Shown here piece after piece: positions 56,011-64,000 of a stretch of 64,000 bases of DNA (position 1 is the stretch's first letter; each line of letters begins with the position of its first letter). The notes under the pieces were generated by a model. It did not search any database, had not been told where the DNA came from, and worked only from the letters and a program-made list of their open reading frames with translations. The stretch lies in the NCBI GenBank assembly GCA_016719465.1, contig JADJYY010000001.1, positions 62,001 through 126,000 on the forward strand, given 5' to 3'. The stretch comes from Hydrogenophilales bacterium (lineage in GTDB: Bacteria > Pseudomonadota > Gammaproteobacteria > Burkholderiales > Thiobacillaceae). Both the position numbers and the translations under genes were made by a program.

Positions 56011-56816
56011 TACTTCAGGGTGGTCAGGAGTTTCTTGCCGCTCTCCGCCGCCTTGCTCTGGGGGTGCTTGTCGATGAGTTGTTCCAGGGTGGCGCGGGCA
56101 AGGTCGGGTTCGTTCATCTGGATCTGCGCGCGGGCCATGGAGAGCATGGCATCCGGGGCCTTGGGACTGGTGGGAAAATCCTTCAGCAAACGCTGAAAGC
56201 TGGCCAGCGCGGCCTTCAAATCGGACATGCCGGCATGGGCGAAACCGGTCCAGTACCAGGCGTTGGCCGCCAGTTGCCCGTTCGGGTATTGCTTCAGAAA
56301 TGCCTGGAACGCGGCCACGGCCTCCTTGTATTTCGCCACCTTGACCAGGGATTGGGCCGTTTCGTAGGCGCGCGCCTCGGACTCGCTGTCAATCGGCGCG
56401 GGGGGTGGAGTGGCGGAAACCAGGGCGGGGGCGACCTGCAGGCGGACGGCATCGGGAGCAGGCGCCAGGGGGCGGCTGGCTAGCTCCTTGACGCGCCCAT
56501 CCAGATCCGCGAACAAATCGCGCGTGCGCTTGTCCGCGAGTTCCAGTTTGTAGGCCTGTTCCTCCTGGCCACCGCGCAGACGGGCCACCTCGGCCTTGAG
56601 GGACTCCACCTGGTTGAGCAGGTTCAACAGGCCCTGGTTCTGGAGTTGTGATTCCAGGCGGGCGATGCGATCTTCCTGGGCGACAAGGGCCTTGCGCAGA
56701 TCCGCCGCCTGGGCCAGGGCATCCTCGGCCGGCCCCGCCAGTGCGCGACCCGGCCCGAACTGCCCGGCGATCACCAGGCCGACCAGGAAAAGGGGGAGAG
56801 AAAGGCGCGGTTTCAT
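56010..56816 (-). CDS. cpoB: Cell division coordinator CpoB (YbgF)
   Basis: A 268-residue periplasmic protein. A signal peptide (LSLPLFLVGLVIAGQFGPGRALA) is followed by an N-terminal trimerising coiled coil (ALVAQEDRIARLESQLQNQG to about residue 110) and C-terminal TPR repeats (SLVKVAKYKEAVAAFQAFLKQYP, YWTGFAHAGMSDLKAALASFQRLL). CpoB coordinates Tol-Pal constriction with peptidoglycan synthesis. It overlaps pal by four bases. Confidence 0.93.
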   Translation of the reverse strand: MKPRLSLPLFLVGLVIAGQFGPGRALAGPAEDALAQAADLRKALVAQEDRIARLESQLQNQGLLNLLNQVESLKAEVARLRGGQEEQAYKLELADKRTRDLFADLDGRVKELASRPLAPAPDAVRLQVAPALVSATPPPAPIDSESEARAYETAQSLVKVAKYKEAVAAFQAFLKQYPNGQLAANAWYWTGFAHAGMSDLKAALASFQRLLKDFPTSPKAPDAMLSMARAQIQMNEPDLARATLEQLIDKHPQSKAAESGKKLLTTLK

Positions 56817-57553
56817 TCGCCTTCGTACAGAATTTCTGTACGGCGGTTTTGCATCCAGGCCTCTTCGTCATGCCCTTCGGCCACCGGCTTTTCCTCGCCG
56901 AAGGAAACCGCTTCCAACTGCGCATCCGGCACGCCCAGCAGGCTGAGCGCCTTGTACACGCTCTCGGAGCGACGCTGGCCCAAGGCCAGGTTGTACTCCC
57001 GACTCCCCCGCTCGTCGGCGTGGCCCTGGAGAATGACCTTGGCCGCCTTCTCCTTCAGCAGGTATTTGGCGTGGGATTCCAGCAGGCTCCGGTACTCGTC
57101 GCGAATCGCGGCGCTGTCGTAGTCGAACAGAATGCGGCGCTTGACGAGGGGGCTGGCGGGATTTTTCGGATCCAGGAGGACGGCATCGGCCTGCCCGGCG
57201 ACGCCGGCCTGTCCCGGGGCGCCAGCCTGGCCGCCGGACGCGCCGATCGGTTTCCCATCCGCGCCCTTGGCGCCCGCCTGGGATCCGTCGAGGGATTTGA
57301 CCTGCGTATCGGGGGCCACCATGCCCTGGGTCTGCACCTTTTCGGCGGGCTTGGCGGCAACCTTGGCGCTGTCGGCGGCCTGGGTGGCCGCAGCCTTTTC
57401 AGTGGCGGTCGCTGCGGCGGCTTTCGCGTCCGCGGACTTCTTCGCATCCTTGCTCGCCAAGGCGCGATCCTCGATGCTGGCGTCCTGGGTGGGGGTATCG
57501 GCGCATCCCGCCAGCAGGACTGCCAGCAGGGTGGCAAAAACTGGGTATTTCAT
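56813..57553 (-). CDS. pal: Peptidoglycan-associated lipoprotein Pal
   Basis: A 246-residue outer-membrane lipoprotein with lipobox LLAGC at the signal end. The C-terminal OmpA-like domain shows ILFDYDSAAIRDEY and HADERGSREYNLALGQRRSESVY. Between them is an unusually long Ala/Lys/Gly-rich spacer (about residues 25-130); E. coli Pal is 173 residues. The long spacer might span a wider periplasm or be disordered. It follows tolB by 30 bases. Confidence 0.95.
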   Translation of the reverse strand: MKYPVFATLLAVLLAGCADTPTQDASIEDRALASKDAKKSADAKAAAATATEKAAATQAADSAKVAAKPAEKVQTQGMVAPDTQVKSLDGSQAGAKGADGKPIGASGGQAGAPGQAGVAGQADAVLLDPKNPASPLVKRRILFDYDSAAIRDEYRSLLESHAKYLLKEKAAKVILQGHADERGSREYNLALGQRRSESVYKALSLLGVPDAQLEAVSFGEEKPVAEGHDEEAWMQNRRTEILYEGE

Positions 57554-57583
57554 GAATGCTCCTTGTCTTGGTAATCCGCGTTA

Positions 57584-58840
57584 TCAGGGTTCCCAGGCGG
57601 GTTCCCGCAAGTCGCCGCTTTGCGACAAGCGTTGACGCACCTTGCCATCCACACTCACGGTCGCCAGCACGCCACGTCCGTTCACCAGGGTGGCATACAG
57701 AATCAGCCGTCCGTTGGACGCGAAGCTGGGCGACTCGTCGAACACGGTATCGGTCAGCACCTGCATCTGTCCGTTGCCCAGATCCATCACGGCCACGTGG
57801 AAACGCCCATCGCGCCGATGCACGAAAGCCATGGTCTTGCCGTCGGGCGACAGCGACGGTGAGACATTGTACCCGCCCTCGAAGGTGACGCGCTTCACCT
57901 CGCCTCCCGGCAGCGATGCCTTGTAGATCTGCGGCGTGCCGCCGCGGTCGGAGGTGAAGTACATCCAGCGCCCGTCGGGGCTGAACACCGGCTCGGTATC
58001 CAGAGCGCCACCCCGGGTGAAACGGGTGGCTTCGCCGGTCTCCAGATTCAGGAAGTAGATCTGGGAAGTCTCGTCCTTGGACAGGGTGACGGCCAGCTTC
58101 TTGCCATCGGGAAACCAGGCGGGCGCCGAGTTGGAGCCCCGGAACCGGGCCACGGCGCGGCGGCTGCCATCGGCCAGGTTCTGCACGTAGACCACCGGCT
58201 TCTTGTCCTCGAAGGAAACATAGGCAAGCTTCTGTCCATCCGGCGACCAGGCCGGGGAAATCAGGGGTTCGGGGGAGCCGGTGACGGTGATGGCGTTCTG
58301 GCTGTCGGCATCGGCCACCTGGAGTTCGTAACGGCCGGGGCGCTTGAGTATGTAGGCGATCCGCCCGGAATAGCTGCCCGGTTCGCCCAGCAACTGCTCA
58401 TGGATCGCATCGGCGATCCTGTGGGACACGGCGCGCAAGCCCGCGGGCGTCGTGGTGTAGGACAGCGCGGCCAACTGGCTCTGGCGCACCGCGTCGAACA
58501 GCCAGAAACGGACCTCGACCTTGCCATTGGCCGCGGGCAGCACGTGGCCCATCACCACGGCATCGGCGCCGCGCCCCTTCCAGGTGCCGAGGGAAAGCGA
58601 CTGGGGAGACGCCGGAGAAACCGCGCCCTGACTCTCCACCATCTTGAAATAGCCGCTGCGGCCCAGGTCGCTCGATATCACCGCGGCGGGGTCGGCGGCC
58701 TCCGGCGCGCCGACCTCGAAGGCCAGAACCGTCACCGGAATCATGTTGGCCGCCCCACCCACGATCTCGATGGTCATCGCCGCCATGGATAGCGGGCTGG
58801 ATAATGCAAGATAGAGGGCGATGATCAGTCGGAAAATCAT
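57584..58840 (-). CDS. tolB: Tol-Pal system beta-propeller protein TolB
   Basis: A 418-residue periplasmic protein: signal peptide, N-terminal D1 domain with IEIVGGAANMIPVTVLAF, and a six-bladed C-terminal propeller with repeated ISPAWSPDGQKLAYVS, SNSAPAWFPDGKKLAVT, DTEPVFSPDGRWMYFTS and YNVSPSLSPDGKTMAFV motifs. It shuttles between Pal and TolA during outer-membrane constriction. A 45-base gap separates it from tolA. Confidence 0.96.
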   Translation of the reverse strand: MIFRLIIALYLALSSPLSMAAMTIEIVGGAANMIPVTVLAFEVGAPEAADPAAVISSDLGRSGYFKMVESQGAVSPASPQSLSLGTWKGRGADAVVMGHVLPAANGKVEVRFWLFDAVRQSQLAALSYTTTPAGLRAVSHRIADAIHEQLLGEPGSYSGRIAYILKRPGRYELQVADADSQNAITVTGSPEPLISPAWSPDGQKLAYVSFEDKKPVVYVQNLADGSRRAVARFRGSNSAPAWFPDGKKLAVTLSKDETSQIYFLNLETGEATRFTRGGALDTEPVFSPDGRWMYFTSDRGGTPQIYKASLPGGEVKRVTFEGGYNVSPSLSPDGKTMAFVHRRDGRFHVAVMDLGNGQMQVLTDTVFDESPSFASNGRLILYATLVNGRGVLATVSVDGKVRQRLSQSGDLREPAWEP

Positions 58841-58885
58841 GGTCGGCTTGAAAACACAATTTGGCGGGGATTTTATCAGCTTTGC

Positions 58886-59749
58886 TCAGACGCCCCCGCC
58901 ACCATCCTGAAATGGGCGGAATTTGAGGGTCAGGCCATCCCTGAATACCGCCGCCGCATCCTTTTCCGCGGGGAGCGGCAACGGCGACGCCTTCAGAATG
59001 GCCCGTTCCACCTCGGAGTCGTAGGCCGGTTGACCGCTGCTGCTAACCAGCGTGACCCGGGCGACTTCGCCATTGGGCAACAGCGTCACCTGAAACACGG
59101 CTTCCGGATTGCCCGTCAGCTTGTGGGGCAGGCGCACATAGGACTGGATCTTGCTCTGGATGCGGTGCTTGAAGTCCATGATGAGCCGCGTCTGCCGGCC
59201 CGCCCTGGCCCGCTCCCGATAAGCGCGCAACTGGGCGGCCTCGACGTCGAGCTCTTCCTGCATTTGCCTGGCCAGTTCCTGTTCCACCTGGCGGCGAGCC
59301 TGCTCGCGCTGCTCCCTTTCAGAGCGCTCCCTCTCCACGCGCGCCTTTTCTTCCACCCGTGTCCTTTCCTCGGCCTGCCGCTTCTGTTCAAGCTGGCGAT
59401 TCAATTCCTCCAGCCTTGCCTCCTCCTGGCGCCTTTCCTCGTTAAGCCGCGCGATCTCCTGTTTTTTTTTCTCCGCCTTTTCCAGGGCGATATCCACCTT
59501 GCCGGGCTTGGCTTCCACCACGGGCGGCGGTTCCGGCGCGGGCAGCGGCTCCGGTTCCGGCGCGGGCGGGGGCTCGGGGGCGGGCGGGGGCGTAAACTCG
59601 GGCAGAGCCACCCACAAATCGGCCTCGACGGGGAACTGGGGAGGGTTTTTCCACGATACGCCGAACATGAGGGCGGCGAAGAACAGGCCATGGACCAGGA
59701 GCGCCAGGCCGCCCGAGGAAAAATGCCGCAGGGGCCCGATACTGGTCAC
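58886..59749 (-). CDS. tolA: Tol-Pal system protein TolA
   Basis: A 287-residue protein. One N-terminal membrane helix (GGLALLVHGLFFAALMFGVSW) is followed by a Pro/Glu-rich segment with repeats of APEPPP. A long charged Glu/Arg/Lys helix (about 85-180) comes next, and then a C-terminal TonB/TolA domain (VRLPHKLTGNPEAVFQVTLLPNGEVARVTLVSSSGQPAYDSEVERAI, in parts). TolA transmits force from TolQR to Pal/TolB. It overlaps tolR by four bases. Confidence 0.94.
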   Translation of the reverse strand: MTSIGPLRHFSSGGLALLVHGLFFAALMFGVSWKNPPQFPVEADLWVALPEFTPPPAPEPPPAPEPEPLPAPEPPPVVEAKPGKVDIALEKAEKKKQEIARLNEERRQEEARLEELNRQLEQKRQAEERTRVEEKARVERERSEREQREQARRQVEQELARQMQEELDVEAAQLRAYRERARAGRQTRLIMDFKHRIQSKIQSYVRLPHKLTGNPEAVFQVTLLPNGEVARVTLVSSSGQPAYDSEVERAILKASPLPLPAEKDAAAVFRDGLTLKFRPFQDGGGGV

Positions 59750-60165
59750 GGCTGGGCGGGCTTGACCAGCAGACCGACGCGGCCCACGCCGAGGGACTGC
59801 AGGGTATCCATGACGCGCATCACCACTTCGTAGCGCACGTTCTTGTCGGCGGAAATCACCATGGGCTGGCCTGGCCGAGCTTTCATGCGGTCGCGCACCG
59901 CCGCCTCCAGCCTCCCCTCCGACACGCTTTCTCCCGCCTCGCCGCCCCCCCGATCCCGCAGCAGCAGGCTACCGTCGGCGCGCACCATGACTTCCAGGGG
60001 CGCGGCCGGCGCGGCGGCGGTTTTGCCCACGCTGGGCAATTCCACCTGGGTCGGGTTCATGAACGGCGCGGTGACCATGAAGATCACCAGCAGCACCAGC
60101 ATCACGTCGATGTAGGGCACGACGTTGATCTGGCTCACCGCCTTGCGGGTGCGGCGCGGGATCAT
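59746..60165 (-). CDS. tolR: Tol-Pal system protein TolR
   Basis: A 139-residue protein: SQINVVPYIDVMLVLLVIFMV, where the transmembrane Asp is the proton-path residue, and a periplasmic domain with VMRVMDTLQSLGVGRVGLLVK. It forms the TolQR motor with the upstream tolQ product. It differs from the ExbD-type paralogue at 12.8 kb by its full tol context. Confidence 0.94.
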   Translation of the reverse strand: MIPRRTRKAVSQINVVPYIDVMLVLLVIFMVTAPFMNPTQVELPSVGKTAAAPAAPLEVMVRADGSLLLRDRGGGEAGESVSEGRLEAAVRDRMKARPGQPMVISADKNVRYEVVMRVMDTLQSLGVGRVGLLVKPAQP

Positions 60166-60842
60166 GTCCTGGCCGCCTCCTGCTGCAGGACGTTGGAAAA
60201 TTCCTCCATGAACACGTCGTGTCGGCTGGCCAGGCGATCCATATCATGGGTGAAGCGGTTGTAGGCGATCACCGCCGGAATCGCGGCGAACAGGCCGATG
60301 GCGGTAGCGATCAATGCCTCGGCGATACCCGGCGCCACCTGGGCCAGGGTCGCATGGGCCACGTTCGAAAGGCCCCGGAAGGCGTTCATGATGCCCCAGA
60401 CGGTGCCGAACAGGCCCACATAGGGCGACACCGAGCCCACCGTGGCGAGAAAGGGCAGATAGGATTCGATCTGGTCCATTTCCCGCTGGTAGGCGGCGCG
60501 CATGGCCCGGCGGGCGCTTTCCACCACGGCCTGGGGCGCCACCGTCAACTGCCGCTTGCCGCGAAATTCCCGCAAGCCGGCCCGGAACACTTCCTCCAGG
60601 CTGCCACGGCGGCCCGCCTCGTCGATGCGCTTGACGATCACGGCATGACCACCGCCCCAGAATTCGCGCTCGAAGACCTCCGTCTGGCGCCATTCCTTGC
60701 GCAGCAGGAACCACTTCTCGAAGATCAGCCACCAGGACACCACGGAGGCGAACAACAACAGCAACATGACGCCTTTCACCACCCAGCTGGCCTGGGCGAT
60801 GAGGGCGAGGAACGACATATCCTGGGTCAGGGCGATATCCAT
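60162..60842 (-). CDS. tolQ: Tol-Pal system protein TolQ
   Basis: A 226-residue inner-membrane protein with three helices (LIAQASWVVKGVMLLLLFASVVSWWLIF near residue 15, and two after 130) and the conserved TVGSVSPYVGLFGTVWGIMNAF and IPAVIAYNRFTHD blocks. With TolR it forms the proton-driven motor for outer-membrane constriction. The start overlaps the ybgC stop (shared base 60842). Confidence 0.95.
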   Translation of the reverse strand: MDIALTQDMSFLALIAQASWVVKGVMLLLLFASVVSWWLIFEKWFLLRKEWRQTEVFEREFWGGGHAVIVKRIDEAGRRGSLEEVFRAGLREFRGKRQLTVAPQAVVESARRAMRAAYQREMDQIESYLPFLATVGSVSPYVGLFGTVWGIMNAFRGLSNVAHATLAQVAPGIAEALIATAIGLFAAIPAVIAYNRFTHDMDRLASRHDVFMEEFSNVLQQEAART

Positions 60843-61270
60843 CAGATTCCCGTCTCGAAAGCGCGCATCACGAATTCCGGGATTCTAGCCGGACGGAATG
60901 CCAATCGATCCACGCAGGCCACCTTCACCATCCCCTCCAGCAGCACCTCATCCCCCCGTCGCACCCGCTGGATCATGGTCAGGCTGGCCCGGTTCAGCCC
61001 CGCCAACTCGCAGTCCACGCCGAGGCGATCGTTGAAGCGGGCCGGTCGCAGGTAATCGGCTTCCACCCGCCGCACCACGAACACCACACCCGCCTCCTCC
61101 GCCAGCCGATCCTGCTCCAGCCCCAGGGCGGACAACCACTCGGTGCGGGCACGCTCCAGGAATTTCAGGTAGTTGGCGTAATACACCACCCCGCCGGCGT
61201 CGGTATCCTCCCAGTAGACCCGCACGGGCCAGGTGAAGCGGGGACGGGACAGGGTCGATTTCTCGCTCAT
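60842..61270 (-). CDS. ybgC: Tol-Pal system-associated acyl-CoA thioesterase YbgC
   Basis: A 142-residue hot-dog fold thioesterase with the family motif VYWEDTDAGGVVYYANYLKFLERAR near the N-terminus, which contains the catalytic Asp (TDAGG). YbgC hydrolyses acyl-CoA thioesters in vitro and is thought to link to phospholipid metabolism. It heads the ybgC-tolQRAB-pal-cpoB-queE-queC run, 67 bases after ruvB. Confidence 0.93.
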   Translation of the reverse strand: MSEKSTLSRPRFTWPVRVYWEDTDAGGVVYYANYLKFLERARTEWLSALGLEQDRLAEEAGVVFVVRRVEADYLRPARFNDRLGVDCELAGLNRASLTMIQRVRRGDEVLLEGMVKVACVDRLAFRPARIPEFVMRAFETGI

Positions 61271-61337
61271 GGCAGGAAATTAGGCAGTATCTCGGGCGAA
61301 AGCGACCAACCGGGTTGGCCAACCTGTACACCCTTGT

Positions 61338-62381
61338 TCATTCGAACAGTTCCGGCTCGCTCCCCGGCTGGATGAAACCGAAGTGCCGCCAGGCCAGAGG
61401 CTGGGCCACCCGGCCGCGCGGAGTGCGGGCCAGGAAGCCTTGCTGGATCAGGTAGGGCTCCAGCACGTCCTCGATGGTGTCCGCCGCCTCGCCGATGGCC
61501 GCCGCCAGGTTCTCCAGGCCCACCGGCCCGCCGGCGAACTTTTCCAGCATGGCGGACAGCAGCTTGCGGTCCATCACATCCAGGCCGGCATGGTCCACTT
61601 CCAGCATCTTCAGGGCGGCGTCCGCCACCGTGGCGTCCACCTTGCCGCCCGCCTTCACCTCGGCGTAATCGCGCACCCGGCGCAACAGGCGGTTGGCGAT
61701 GCGGGGCGTGCCCCGGGAACGACGCGCGATCTCGACGGCGCCCTCCTCGCTGGTATCCACCCCGAGCAGGCGCGCCGAACGGGCGACGATGGTGGCCAGC
61801 TCCTCAGGCGAGTAGAACTCCAGCCGGGCGACGATGCCAAAGCGATCGCGCAACGGGTTGGTGAGCATGCCGGCGCGGGTGGTGGCGCCCACCAGGGTGA
61901 AGGGCGGCAGGTCCAGCTTCACCGAGCGGGCCGCCGGCCCCTCGCCGATCATGATGTCGAGCTGGTAATCCTCCAGGGCCGGATAGAGGATTTCCTCCAC
62001 CACCGGGCTCAGGCGGTGGATCTCGTCGATGAACAGGACGTCGTTGGGTTCCAGGTTGGTGAGCAACGCCGCCAGGTCGCCGGCCCGCTCCAGCACCGGG
62101 CCGGAAGTCAGGCGCAGGTTGACGCCCATCTCCCGGGAAATGATGTGGGCCAGGGTGGTCTTGCCCAGGCCCGGCGGGCCGAACAGCAGCACGTGATCGA
62201 GGGCCTCGCCCCGGTTCCTGGCCGCCTGGATGAAGATTTCCAGCTGCTCCCGTGCCCGCGCCTGGCCAATGTACTCGGACAGGCGCTGGGGGCGCAGGGC
62301 GCGCTCCAGGGCTTCCTCTTCCCGGGAGGCGGGGGCGGCGGCGATTAGACGGTCGGGAATCAGGCGGTCGGGTTCCAGCAT
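61338..62381 (-). CDS. ruvB: Holliday junction branch migration helicase RuvB
   Basis: A 347-residue AAA+ motor. LRPQRLSEYIGQARAREQLEIFI starts the ATPase domain; Walker A is LFGPPGLGKTTLAHII near residue 66, Walker B is VLFIDEIHRLS, then GATTRAGMLTNPLRDRFG (sensor/arginine finger) and a winged-helix C-terminus (LIQQGFLARTPRGRVA). It drives branch migration with RuvA. It begins one base after the ruvA stop. Confidence 0.97.
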   Translation of the reverse strand: MLEPDRLIPDRLIAAAPASREEEALERALRPQRLSEYIGQARAREQLEIFIQAARNRGEALDHVLLFGPPGLGKTTLAHIISREMGVNLRLTSGPVLERAGDLAALLTNLEPNDVLFIDEIHRLSPVVEEILYPALEDYQLDIMIGEGPAARSVKLDLPPFTLVGATTRAGMLTNPLRDRFGIVARLEFYSPEELATIVARSARLLGVDTSEEGAVEIARRSRGTPRIANRLLRRVRDYAEVKAGGKVDATVADAALKMLEVDHAGLDVMDRKLLSAMLEKFAGGPVGLENLAAAIGEAADTIEDVLEPYLIQQGFLARTPRGRVAQPLAWRHFGFIQPGSEPELFE

Positions 62382-62966
62382 TTATTTTTTCGCCAATAGT
62401 TTCAGCGCCTGGCGGATGGATTCCTCCAGGCTCAGGCCATCCGGCAACTGCTTGATGGCCGGCACGGCTTCCTTGTCGGAATAGCCCAGGGCCAGCAGGG
62501 CGTTGAGGGCGTCGGCGGCGACGCCGGCGGAGGTCGGCGCGCCCCCCGGCCCGGTGGGCAGAGCATCGGCCAGCTTGCCCTTCAGTTCCAGCAGCAGGCG
62601 TTCCGCCGTTTTCTTGCCGATGCCCGGCACCCGGGTAAGGCGCCCCGCGTCCTGCATCACCACGCACTGGGCCAGGTCGCCCACCGACAGGCCGGACAGC
62701 ACCGACAGGGCCAGCTTGGGCCCCACGCCGGAAATCCGGATCAGGGCGCGGAAGGCTTCCCGTTCCTTGTGGGTGAGGAAGCCGAACAACTGCTGGGCGT
62801 CCTCGCGCACCACGAAATGGGTGACCAGGCTGACCCGCTCACCGGTGGCGGGCAGGTTGTAGAAGCTGCTCATGGGCACGTCCACCTCGTAGCCCACGCC
62901 AGCCACGTCCACCACCACCTGGGGCGGCTGCTTTTCCAGCAGGATGCCGGTGAGGCGGCCGATCAT
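62382..62966 (-). CDS. ruvA: Holliday junction DNA-binding protein RuvA
   Basis: A 194-residue protein: OB-fold domain (MIGRLTGILLEKQPPQVVVDVAGVGYEV), two helix-hairpin-helix motifs (LIRISGVGPKLALSVLSG and LTRVPGIGKKTAERLLLELKGKL), and domain III (ALNALLALGYSDKEAVPAIKQL). It binds Holliday junctions and loads RuvB. No ruvC lies in the window. It overlaps the prenyltransferase stop by four bases. Confidence 0.97.
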   Translation of the reverse strand: MIGRLTGILLEKQPPQVVVDVAGVGYEVDVPMSSFYNLPATGERVSLVTHFVVREDAQQLFGFLTHKEREAFRALIRISGVGPKLALSVLSGLSVGDLAQCVVMQDAGRLTRVPGIGKKTAERLLLELKGKLADALPTGPGGAPTSAGVAADALNALLALGYSDKEAVPAIKQLPDGLSLEESIRQALKLLAKK

Positions 62967-63916
62967 GTCAGGTTCACCCAGGCCAGCACGGCCGACAGGA
63001 TCACGGGCTGGATATGGGCGGCGGCGATGGTCATCTGCAGGGCGGGAACAAGCCGGGCCGGCTCATGAGCATGGGCGGAGAGTATCCGGCCGGCCTTCAG
63101 GGCGGGCAGCAGGGCCAGCAGGGAGACCAGGGCCAGTGCCGGCAAGCGCTGGGCGGCCACCAGACCGACCAGGGCCAGGGCAGACAGGATCAGGATCAGC
63201 CAGTAGCCCCGCGCCGCCACGGCGGGCTCCAGGCGCGCCACCCAATGGCGCTTGCCGGCCAGGATATCGGCGGCCCGGTCCGGGAACTGGTTGATGTAGA
63301 GGATGTTGGTCACCAGCAGGGCATAGGGCAGGCCGAGCAGCCAGGGCTGGGTGGAGACCGCGCCGCGCTGGACGAAATCCGCGCCGGCGACGATGAGCAG
63401 GAAACCGGCCGCCACGCAGAGTTCGCCCAGGCCCCGGCTGTTCAGTTTCAGGGGCGGCGCCGAATAGGCCCAGCCGATCAGCAAGCCGCCCAGCCCGATC
63501 CAGAACAGGCCCACACCCCGGGTCTCGATCAGCCACAGCCCGCCGGCGATCACGCCGCCGAACAGGACCAGGGCGTAGGCCAGCATCTGGCGCGGCGACA
63601 TCACCCCGTTCTGGATGAAGCGGGAGCCGCCGGTGAAGGGAAACAGCCGATCCACGTTGACGGCATCGGTGCCGTTCAGGTGGTCGTAATAATCGTTGAA
63701 CACATTGACCCCGGCCTGGGTGGCCACGGCCAGCAGCACCGTGAGCAGGGCCAGGGGCCAGGAAAAGGCGGCATCCAGGGCGGTGGCGAAGCCCAGCAGG
63801 CATCCCGCCAGGGCGATGGTCAGGAAGGCCGGCCGGGTGGCCAGCAGGTAACGCCTGACCGGATTGGCCAGGGTGGCCGGCGTGGGTTCCAGGGGTGTGG
63901 CGGCGACCTTGGTCAC
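62963..63916 (-). CDS. UbiA/MenA-type prenyltransferase
   Basis: A 317-residue membrane protein with eight to nine helices. The first Asp-rich prenyl-diphosphate motif is NVFNDYYDHLNGTD near residue 72, and the second is in NQFPDRAADILAGKRHW near 210. It also has YSAPPLKLNSRGLGE. The pattern is MenA-like (1,4-dihydroxy-2-naphthoate polyprenyltransferase), but no other menaquinone genes are seen, so it may use another aromatic acceptor. The start is GTG 63916, with GGAGG eight bases upstream. It is upstream of and coupled to ruvA. Confidence 0.85.
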   Translation of the reverse strand: MTKVAATPLEPTPATLANPVRRYLLATRPAFLTIALAGCLLGFATALDAAFSWPLALLTVLLAVATQAGVNVFNDYYDHLNGTDAVNVDRLFPFTGGSRFIQNGVMSPRQMLAYALVLFGGVIAGGLWLIETRGVGLFWIGLGGLLIGWAYSAPPLKLNSRGLGELCVAAGFLLIVAGADFVQRGAVSTQPWLLGLPYALLVTNILYINQFPDRAADILAGKRHWVARLEPAVAARGYWLILILSALALVGLVAAQRLPALALVSLLALLPALKAGRILSAHAHEPARLVPALQMTIAAAHIQPVILSAVLAWVNLT

Positions 63917-64000
63917 GGGACGACCCTCCTGTCGCCGCGCGACATCCTCCCCGGGGGAGGAGGAGCGTCCCCTTCGGACGGCCGGACGGGGGCGCTCATA

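Noticed and set aside
1..64000. CRISPR arrays, prophage, IS elements or rRNA genes
   Set aside because: No regularly spaced repeats, transposase, integrase, phage structural genes or rRNA-like sequence was seen in the window.
63917..64000. 28-codon ORF on the minus strand ending at the prenyltransferase start
   Set aside because: It begins with an ATG at 63999 at the window edge, has Pro/Gly-rich low complexity partly from a CCTCCCC/GGGGAGG palindrome, and no supporting motif; it may be the end of a gene outside the window or chance.

Overview
The window is an almost gap-free stretch of a GC-rich betaproteobacterial chromosome. Several gene orders typical of that class point to this: dapA-bamC-MBL, exbB-exbD-lpxK-Trm112, pcnB-folK-kinase-panB-panC-panD, ilvB-ilvH-ilvC-psd-pssA-leuA, and ybgC-tolQRAB-pal-cpoB-queE-queC. 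The cell is flagellated and chemotactic, carries a PilS/PilR pair, and has Fnr-type anaerobic control sites. It also has an HdrA/Qmo-type flavoprotein and iron-sulfur gene set and a YeeE-type sulfur transporter. Together these suggest a facultatively anaerobic, sulfur-metabolising member of the Rhodocyclales/Nitrosomonadales type. No species can be named from the sequence alone.

Layout. 1-4.9 kb: partial TerC, an RNA helicase operon, bamC, dapA. 5-11.6 kb: flagellar block fliJ-K-L-M-N-O-P-Q-R and a small methyltransferase. 11.6-13.85 kb: exbBD, lpxK, Trm112. 14-18.6 kb: pcnB, folK, a deoxynucleoside kinase and pantothenate synthesis (panBCD). 18.6-25.1 kb: ampD, a thioredoxin-like protein, a PAS/chemoreceptor pair under a sigma-28-like promoter, pilR and a frameshifted pilS. 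25.3 kb: a small periplasmic protein with an Fnr-like box. 25.8-30.4 kb: an accessory segment bounded by a 21-bp direct repeat (20/21 identical) that copies the 3' end of hdrB. It holds two aminopropyltransferases, a minimal SAM decarboxylase, a GNAT-like protein, a four-helix membrane protein, an XRE-type regulator with a palindromic operator, and a toxin-antitoxin pair. 30.4-35.5 kb: qmoA-qmoB-hdrC-hdrB, with hdrB frameshifted. 35.9-39.6 kb: valS carrying an in-frame copy of a dispersed palindromic repeat, and holC. 39.7-45.7 kb: yceI, psiF, sucCD, a flavodoxin, a HugZ-like protein, and a membrane cytochrome with a perfect Fnr box. 45.8-52.4 kb: branched-chain amino acid and phospholipid genes, with a leucine-rich leader peptide before leuA. 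52.5-52.7 kb: two tRNA-Lys genes. 52.8-61.3 kb: redoxin, YeeE transporter, queC/queE and the Tol-Pal operon. 61.3-64 kb: ruvBA and a UbiA/MenA-type prenyltransferase.

The most promising new biology is the speD/aminopropyltransferase/GNAT/membrane-protein operon inside the repeat-bounded segment. It looks like a self-contained, regulated pathway that makes, and perhaps modifies or exports, a polyamine-like compound. The second is the repeat family that has entered the coding sequence of the essential valS gene and the 3' end of a flavodoxin gene. Two conserved genes (pilS, hdrB) each carry a one-base frameshift; these may be real or assembly errors.
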